Shown piece by piece: positions 51,872 through 56,748 of a stretch of 56,748 bases of DNA. The notes beneath the pieces are model-generated. The model saw only the letters and a program-made list of their open reading frames with translations, was not told the origin of the DNA and ran no database searches. Source of the DNA: Actinospica durhamensis (GTDB lineage: Bacteria; Actinomycetota; Actinomycetes; Streptomycetales; Catenulisporaceae); assembly GCF_018139695.1 (NCBI RefSeq), contig NZ_JAGSOG010000023.1:1-56748 (forward strand), given 5' to 3'. The position numbers and the translations under genes are program-made. Position 1 is the stretch's first letter; each line of letters opens with the position of its first letter.

Positions 51872-51972
51872 GTGCTTCGAATTCGAAGCACATAATGAGA
51901 CTAACCTGCTTCGAATTCGAAGCAAAAGGGCAGGGGGCAGTGACGCTCGTCACATGTTTCGAATTCGAAGCA
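51872..51972. promoter_or_regulatory. Three copies of TGCTTCGAATTCGAAGCA operator
   Basis: Perfect palindromes at 51873-51890 (extending to 20 bp, 51872-51891) and 51907-51924, and a third with one mismatch at 51955-51972, located between the divergent reductase and MarR genes. The third ends 14 bases before the MarR ATG and just before a TACCAT -10 (51975-51980). Confidence 0.85.
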
Positions 51973-51986
51973 GGTACCATGGAGCC

Positions 51987-52514
51987 ATGACGGACGGACT
52001 CGATCCCCGGGAGCTCGGCACCTATTTCGCGCTGATGGAGGCCGTGGGCGTGCTTCAGCACCACGTCGAGCAGCAGCTGCGCGCCGAGGGCGGGATCAGT
52101 TACGTGCAGTTCCAGCTACTCGCCCGCCTCGCCGACGCCGACGGGCCGCTGACGATGACGCAGCTGGCCGACGGCGTCGTCTACAGCCGCAGCGGCCTGA
52201 CCTACCAGGCCGGGCTGCTGGAGAAGGCCGGCCTGATCACCCGCGGCAGCTTCGCGCAGGACGAGCGCGCCACACTCGTGAGCATCACCGACGAGGGCCG
52301 GGCTCTGGTCGGCCAGGTGCTCCCCGGCCACGTCCAGGTCACCCGCAGGCTCCTGTTCGACTCCCTGTCCGACGACGACCTGCAGCACCTCGGCGCGATC
52401 ATGACGCGCGTACGCGACCACGCGCGCGCCCAGCCCCCGCGCTCCGCCGCCCCCCGCAAGCGCAGAGCCGCAGCCGACGCCGCAGCCGACGCCGCGCCCG
52501 ACTCGCCCGAGTGA
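51987..52514 (+). CDS. MarR-family transcriptional regulator
   Basis: A 175-residue MarR protein: ISYVQFQLLARLADADGPLTMTQLADGVVYSRSGLTYQAGLLEKAGLITRGSFAQDERATLVSITDEG, then a helical C terminus with a Lys/Arg/Ala-rich tail (PRKRRAAADAAADAA). ATG at 51987 sits seven bases after TACCAT, so the transcript is probably leaderless. It should bind the three palindromes between itself and the reductase. It is close to the MarR branch paired with quinone reductases or MDR transporters; the ligand is unknown. Confidence 0.9.
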   Translation: MTDGLDPRELGTYFALMEAVGVLQHHVEQQLRAEGGISYVQFQLLARLADADGPLTMTQLADGVVYSRSGLTYQAGLLEKAGLITRGSFAQDERATLVSITDEGRALVGQVLPGHVQVTRRLLFDSLSDDDLQHLGAIMTRVRDHARAQPPRSAAPRKRRAAADAAADAAPDSPE

Positions 52515-52524
52515 GGACCCGGAC

Positions 52525-53712
52525 CTACTCGACCGACTCGGTCACCGACTCGATGTGCACCTGGTCGTTCGGAACGCCGTCGCCGGAGCCGTTCACGTCG
52601 TTCGAGCCGGCCTGCGCGACCTGCTGAATGATGTTCAGACCCTCGGTGATGGTGCCGAACGGCGTGTAGGCGGGATCGATCGACGAATCCTTGTACACCA
52701 GGAAGAACTGGCTGCCGTTGGTGTCCGGGCCGGCGTTCGCCATGGCCACCACCCCGGCCTTGTAGGTCACCGCGCCTTCCGAGTCGGGCGTGCCGAGCGA
52801 GGCCAGGTTCTCGTCCTGGAACGCGTAGCCGGGCCCGCCCGCGCCGGTTCCGGTCGGATCCCCGCACTGCAGCACGTAGATTCCGACGGTCACCAGGCGC
52901 GTGCAGTCCGTGTTGTCGAAGTACCGCTTCTCGATCAGGTAGACGAAGGAGTACACGGTGTACGGCGCGGCGTTGCCGTTCGCAGTGAAGACGATGTTCC
53001 CGCGATTGGTCTTGATGGTGACCGTGTAGGTCTTGTGCGCCGGCGCCGCGGCGTACGCGGGGACACCCACACTGCGCGCGGCCGTACCGCAGACGTGGTA
53101 GCCGATGGGCTCACTCGAGATGCCGGCCGCCGTGCTGCACGACTGCGGCGTGTCCCCCGCCGGAGAGGAAGCCTCGGCCGAGGGCTGCGGGGCCGCGCTC
53201 TGCGGGGCGCTGGAGGTCTGGACGCCCCCGGCCACCGCGGGACTGGGCGCCGCGCCCCCGAGCAAGGCGATCGCGATACCCGCGACGATGACCGCGAGCG
53301 CGACGGATATGACGATCACCGCCGTGGCCGCCGAGCTGCGTGAACGGAACGCCCCGGGCCGCTGCGGCACCGTCGGCCAAGGGGCGGGCTGCTGGGGATA
53401 CGGCTGCTGCTGCGGATAGAACTGCGGGTTGCCGGGCTGCGGGTACTGATGCGGGGGCTGCGGGTACTGACCGCCGGGCTGCGGATACGGCGGTTGCTGC
53501 GGGTAGGGCTGCTGCTGCGGATACTGCGGATACTGTGGGTACGGCTGCTGCGGGTAGGACGGCGGCTGCGGCGGCACGTTGCCCTGGGGCACGCCGCCCT
53601 GCTGCGGTACATAGTCCTGCGGCACGGCGTCCTGCGGCTCCTGGCCGGGGCTCACCCAGCCCGAGTTCCCACCGTTCGGCTGATCCCCGGTTGCCACGAG
53701 CTGATCCCCCAT
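52525..53712 (-). CDS. Membrane-anchored cyclophilin-type prolyl isomerase
   Basis: A 395-residue protein. Residues 27-118 are an extreme Pro/Gln/Tyr repeat (YPQQPYPQ type), cytoplasmic by topology; one helix at about 128-152; a Ser/Ala/Pro linker; and a cyclophilin domain, about 228-393, with TNRGNIVFTA, FDNTDCTRL (catalytic Arg272), VLQCGDPTGTGAGGPGYAFQDE and GSQFFLVYKDS (catalytic Gln and Phe). It should assist folding of exported proteins outside the membrane. ATG at 53712. It converges with the MarR gene, ten bases apart. The Pro/Gln tail may mediate condensation or protein contacts. Confidence 0.9.
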   Translation of the reverse strand: MGDQLVATGDQPNGGNSGWVSPGQEPQDAVPQDYVPQQGGVPQGNVPPQPPSYPQQPYPQYPQYPQQQPYPQQPPYPQPGGQYPQPPHQYPQPGNPQFYPQQQPYPQQPAPWPTVPQRPGAFRSRSSAATAVIVISVALAVIVAGIAIALLGGAAPSPAVAGGVQTSSAPQSAAPQPSAEASSPAGDTPQSCSTAAGISSEPIGYHVCGTAARSVGVPAYAAAPAHKTYTVTIKTNRGNIVFTANGNAAPYTVYSFVYLIEKRYFDNTDCTRLVTVGIYVLQCGDPTGTGAGGPGYAFQDENLASLGTPDSEGAVTYKAGVVAMANAGPDTNGSQFFLVYKDSSIDPAYTPFGTITEGLNIIQQVAQAGSNDVNGSGDGVPNDQVHIESVTESVE

Positions 53713-53853
53713 CCGACCACCGCCAGGCGAGCACCGGGCTCGGGCACTGTACTCGGACTCCCGGGCGGTGTTCAACGCATTCTCCCACGCCGCCGAGCGT
53801 CTCAGCGCTCCAATTCGCTTGCGGGCGCACCCGGTCGGTGATCGAATGCCGCC

Positions 53854-54645
53854 ATGACGTCGACCGGCCCCCGCGAGTCCTCGACGTTCTATCAAGCCGC
53901 CGACGGCAGCGAGCTGCCCCTGCTGCTGTTCGAACCGGGCGACGGCGCGCAGCCGCGGGCGGGAATCATCGTGTTCCACGGCGGCGCTCTGCGCGAGGGC
54001 TCGGCCGACGGGCTCGCCGCGCACTGCCGGAAGCTGGCGTCGGCCGGGATCTTCGCGGTCTCGGCCGGGTACCGTCTGCTCGGCCGTGGGGCCTCGAGCA
54101 TCGGCGACTGCGTCGCCGACGTGCGGCGCGCGGTCGAGCAGTTCGGGCGGTTGGCCGCGTCGCGCGGTCTTGACGCGCCGCAGCTGGCCTCGGGGGGCAG
54201 CTCGGCCGGCGGCCATCTCGCGCTGGTCGCGGCGATGGCCGCCCCGGACGGGCCGGCCGCGACGCCGGAGCCCGGCGTCGCGGCCGTCGCGGCCTTCAAT
54301 CCCGCGGGCCTGGATCTGGGCTCGATGGACCCGGATGCCCGGCGCCGGCTCGAAGACCGGGTCGGCCTCGCCCCCGGCCGGCTGACCGACTACTCACTGA
54401 TCGAGCTCGTGCGGCCGGGCAATCTACCGGTACTGATTCACCACGGCACGCGCGACGGGATCGAGCCGATCGACCAGGTGCGGCGGTTCCGGGACGCCAT
54501 GGAGCGCGCCGGCAACGCGTGCACCCTGTACGAGTACGAAGACGCCGAGCACGGATTCCACTACCCGGGCGAGGACACCGCGCACTTCGACGCCGTCATG
54601 GACGCCACGGTGCGGTTCCTGCTCGATCAGCTCGCAGTGGACTGA
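53854..54645 (+). CDS. Alpha/beta hydrolase, HSL-like esterase
   Basis: A 263-residue hydrolase with oxyanion motif HGGAL (42-46), nucleophile Ser118 in GSSAGGH, and C-terminal Asp/His in HHGTRDGIEPI and DAEHGFHYPG. It resembles hormone-sensitive-lipase type carboxylesterases acting on small esters. ATG at 53854. It ends 31 bases before the convergent secreted protein gene, with no terminator seen. An ester-cleaving step after the Baeyer-Villiger enzyme is possible but the gene is 43 kb away, so this is only a thought. Confidence 0.88.
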   Translation: MTSTGPRESSTFYQAADGSELPLLLFEPGDGAQPRAGIIVFHGGALREGSADGLAAHCRKLASAGIFAVSAGYRLLGRGASSIGDCVADVRRAVEQFGRLAASRGLDAPQLASGGSSAGGHLALVAAMAAPDGPAATPEPGVAAVAAFNPAGLDLGSMDPDARRRLEDRVGLAPGRLTDYSLIELVRPGNLPVLIHHGTRDGIEPIDQVRRFRDAMERAGNACTLYEYEDAEHGFHYPGEDTAHFDAVMDATVRFLLDQLAVD

Positions 54646-54676
54646 CGCGAATCGAGGCGTCGGACGTGCCCGTGCC

Positions 54677-55630
54677 TCAGTCCCCTGCCGCCAGGTTCGG
54701 GTCCGCGGGGCCGCCGATGACCGTCCAGGTGCTGCCGCTGCCCGAGTACTGGTCGACGCTCGCCGGTCCGTTCGGGCCGTAGACGACGCCGTACATGCTG
54801 GTCTCGCTCTCCGTTTCGGGCACCGGGCCGTTGGTGGAGATCAGCGACCAGCTGTTCGGGGTGCCGGAGTACGCGTAGACCAGGTTGCCGGCCGTGCTGT
54901 AGTCGTAGACGTACACGCCCTGGTCGCCGCCGACGAGGTTGAGGATCTCGGCGTTGCCGGTGTTCAGGATCGGGGTCCAGGTCGTGCCGCCGGTCCACGC
55001 GGAGACGGTGTCCAGGTCGTCGTCGGCGCGGTAGATCACGCCGTTGCCGACCGCGAAGTCCCAGCCGTGGCCGCCGATGTCGGTCCAGCTGCCGGGGGTG
55101 CCGTTGTAGTGCCAGACGTCCCCGGAGGAGTTGGTGGACTGCGCGGTCGCGATCACGCCGTCGGTGCCGGCGTAGATGTTCTGCGCCGAGCCGCCGATGA
55201 CGCTCCAGCTGTTGGGCGTCCCGTTCCACTCGGCGACGTAGGCCCCGTTCGGCCCGAGTCCGTAGAGGTGGCCCCCGCCCTCGGCGAACTCCTGGCCCGG
55301 ACCGCCGATCTCGGTCCAACTGCCCGGGGTCCCGCTGTACTCGAAGATGTCGCCCGAGGTCGGATCGGTCGCGAACACCCCCGCGGAACCGGCGTAGACG
55401 TGGCTGGCCGGGCCGCCGATGACGGTCCAGCCGGAGCTGAGCCCCATCCACTCGGCCACGTAGCTGTCGGTCGGGCTGAGCGCGAAGACGGTCTGGTCCG
55501 TCCACGGTATGTAGATGCGCGACGCGGGCTGGGCCGCCTGAGCCTGACTCGCGCCGGTGCCCGCGGTGAACGCGGCCGCGGTCGCGAACACGGTGGCCGC
55601 GACGGCCCTGGTCCCCCTCATGTGCAGCAC
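54677..55630 (-). CDS. Secreted seven-repeat WTxIGGP propeller-like protein
   Basis: A 317-residue exported protein. The Sec signal (RGTRAVAATVFATAAAFTAGTGASQAQA) is followed by seven units of about 36-43 residues, each with a Y-x-G-T-P-x-S-W-T-x-I-G-G core (for example EYSGTPGSWTEIGG, EWNGTPNSWSVIGG, HYNGTPGSWTDIGG), then the last unit returning to SGSGSTWTVIGGPAD. This is a tectonin- or Kelch-like beta-propeller, probably sugar- or surface-binding. GTG at 55630 follows AGGGGA; ATG at 55621 is in frame. No enzymatic residues are evident. Confidence 0.85.
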   Translation of the reverse strand: MLHMRGTRAVAATVFATAAAFTAGTGASQAQAAQPASRIYIPWTDQTVFALSPTDSYVAEWMGLSSGWTVIGGPASHVYAGSAGVFATDPTSGDIFEYSGTPGSWTEIGGPGQEFAEGGGHLYGLGPNGAYVAEWNGTPNSWSVIGGSAQNIYAGTDGVIATAQSTNSSGDVWHYNGTPGSWTDIGGHGWDFAVGNGVIYRADDDLDTVSAWTGGTTWTPILNTGNAEILNLVGGDQGVYVYDYSTAGNLVYAYSGTPNSWSLISTNGPVPETESETSMYGVVYGPNGPASVDQYSGSGSTWTVIGGPADPNLAAGD

Positions 55631-55743
55631 TGCAATCCCCTCCTGGTTTTTTCGGTTGTTGCGCCCAGCCAGCGTTCCGCCCGCCGGCACGCACGTCATG
55701 AGTAGCGCGTACTCACCCCACAGCACGCGCGTCGATCCCGCCG

Positions 55744-56730
55744 TCAGGCGGGCGGCTGGAAGCCCTTGGCCGCGTGCCTGGTGAGCGACATGCGCACGGC
55801 CTCGCTCAGGCTCCCCGCGAAGACGATCTCCAGGTTCTGCCGCACCTTGGCCGACACCCGGCCGAGGTCGCGCTCGTTGCCGACGGACGCGACCAGGCGC
55901 TGGGCGAAGGCCTGCCTGGCCACGTGCGCCACGTCGGCGAGCGAGGCGACCGGCAGCAACTCGCCGGAGGAGGCGAGCACGCCGGCCACGGACACCTCGT
56001 TGCGCACCATCCGGCCGGTGAGCCCCGAGAGCACCGCGAGCACGACGCCGATCCCGACGTTCGAGGCGTCGGTGGCGCCGTCGGTGGCGGGGACCGGGCC
56101 GTAGCTCTGGAAGATCCGGAAGTCGTGCCCGGCGAACCACGCCTCCCAGCCGCCGTCGCGCGGCGGCAGCAGCGTGGCCGCGTTCGCGCGCACGAACGCG
56201 ACGGCGTCGTGCGCATGCTGATGGACGGCCTCGACCGGCCAGTCCGTGACCTCGACCCGGCCGCCGCCCGGCCGCGCGATCGCCTCGATCGGCACGAGGA
56301 CGTCGTCCACCGGCGTCCAGGCGAGGCCGACCCGCTGTTCGGTCCGGTGCCGGGAACGCTCCGAGATCCCGCTCAGCCGCTTGGCCTCGGCGGTGGCCTG
56401 GGTGATCCGCTCGAGGTCGGCCTCGTAGTCGACCACGACCTTCGTGTGGTCCGCCGGGTCGTACCAGACCGGCACGTGCGAACCCTGGAATTTCAGGGTA
56501 TGGACTCGAGTGAGCACGCTCGCCTCGAACGGCGGCTCGGCCCGGTCCTCGGGGACCACCCGCAGCACCATGCGGCAGTCGTACCAGGTGTGCGACAGGT
56601 CCTCGTCCGGGGAGAAGGCCCCCTTGAGACTGCCCGCCTCGCCCAGCGTCGTCATCGACAGGATCTCGCCGGTCGCCTTGCGACCCTTCTGCCGCAGCTC
56701 GTCCAAGAGATGCTTGTGCTTGAACAGCAT
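55744..56730 (-). CDS. Degenerate Lon-protease-like protein
   Basis: A 328-residue protein. The first half (ATGEILSMTTLGEAG ... WYDPADHTKVVVDY) looks like a small beta domain of DUF3592 type; the second half resembles the Lon (S16) peptidase domain: DASNVGIGVVLAVLSGLTGRMVRNEVSVAGVLASSGELLPVASL. The catalytic Ser of Lon (PSAG) is Asn here (SNVG) and the catalytic Lys of GGLKEK is missing (ASLADV), so it should be inactive. The ATG at 56730 is preceded by GGAGGGGGA, and the window ends 18 bases later. Confidence 0.78.
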   Translation of the reverse strand: MLFKHKHLLDELRQKGRKATGEILSMTTLGEAGSLKGAFSPDEDLSHTWYDCRMVLRVVPEDRAEPPFEASVLTRVHTLKFQGSHVPVWYDPADHTKVVVDYEADLERITQATAEAKRLSGISERSRHRTEQRVGLAWTPVDDVLVPIEAIARPGGGRVEVTDWPVEAVHQHAHDAVAFVRANAATLLPPRDGGWEAWFAGHDFRIFQSYGPVPATDGATDASNVGIGVVLAVLSGLTGRMVRNEVSVAGVLASSGELLPVASLADVAHVARQAFAQRLVASVGNERDLGRVSAKVRQNLEIVFAGSLSEAVRMSLTRHAAKGFQPPA

Positions 56731-56748
56731 CGACTCCCCCTCCAGGAG

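Noticed and set aside
51872-51972. GAATTC-containing palindromes as cloning-site artefacts
   Set aside because: Symmetry extends well beyond the EcoRI hexamer, three spaced copies lie in a divergent MarR promoter, and the third copy has a natural mismatch.

Overview
The window is high-GC DNA with the strong third-position G/C bias, GTG/TTG starts and ATGA/GTGA gene overlaps of a filamentous actinomycete. A complete mycofactocin locus, a RamB-type glyoxylate regulator beside aceA/aceB, a GPP34 protein, an HtaA-domain protein and an EACC1-like caspase all fit that group (Streptomyces/Catenulispora-like; genus not decided). Positions 1-19 match a Tn5/Nextera mosaic end with one mismatch, so the left edge is an assembly-contig end. 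No rRNA, tRNA, CRISPR array or insertion sequence was recognised.

Region 1 (about 0.7-11 kb) is an oxidative catabolic island. A minus-strand operon (4Fe/7Fe ferredoxin, FprA-type reductase, second FAD reductase) faces a plus-strand run (SDR, carboxymuconolactone-decarboxylase-like protein, HtaA-domain protein, TetR regulator, cytochrome P450, 3Fe-4S ferredoxin). The ferredoxin operon and the P450 operon share an almost identical promoter and downstream box, so they are probably co-regulated. Another SDR and a Baeyer-Villiger monooxygenase follow. Region 2 (11-18.5 kb) is the mycofactocin cluster: mftG divergent from mftABCDEF, and mftR convergent with and overlapping mftF. Region 3 (18.6-26 kb) holds a 785-residue caspase-like/Cpn60 chaperonin fusion, then RamB divergent from isocitrate lyase and malate synthase. 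A possible reading of regions 1-3 is: P450 hydroxylation, mycofactocin-linked or SDR alcohol oxidation, Baeyer-Villiger cleavage, then C2 assimilation by the glyoxylate shunt. This route is inference.

Region 4 (26-37 kb) is a mosaic of small accessory genes: a MarR/membrane-protein pair, a broken propeller gene next to an orphan coding fragment, a P-loop-less kinase-like protein, an SDR, an S66 peptidase, a MerR-methyltransferase fusion, an internally deleted luciferase-like enzyme, a VOC protein, a ComB-like phosphatase, a SnoaL-like protein, a flavin-reductase-like protein with a Gln-Thr repeat, and a YtrA-type GntR/ABC transporter operon. Region 5 (37.5-49.7 kb) looks like an exopolysaccharide locus (UXS-like decarboxylase, processive GT2 synthase, GalE, membrane-anchored beta-helix protein, Ugd, Gfo/Idh/MocA oxidoreductase), interrupted by a methyltransferase, an MBL/MarR pair and a GPP34 protein. 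Region 6 (49.9-56.7 kb) carries an HtpX-like protease, a quinone reductase/MarR pair with three palindromic operators, a PQ-rich membrane cyclophilin, an alpha/beta hydrolase, a secreted repeat protein and a degenerate Lon-like protein.

Regulatory DNA is unusually legible here. Two MarR genes have triplicate palindromes in their divergent promoters. Several genes have a -10 hexamer 6-7 bases before the start codon, suggesting leaderless mRNAs. Six strong hairpin terminators are visible.
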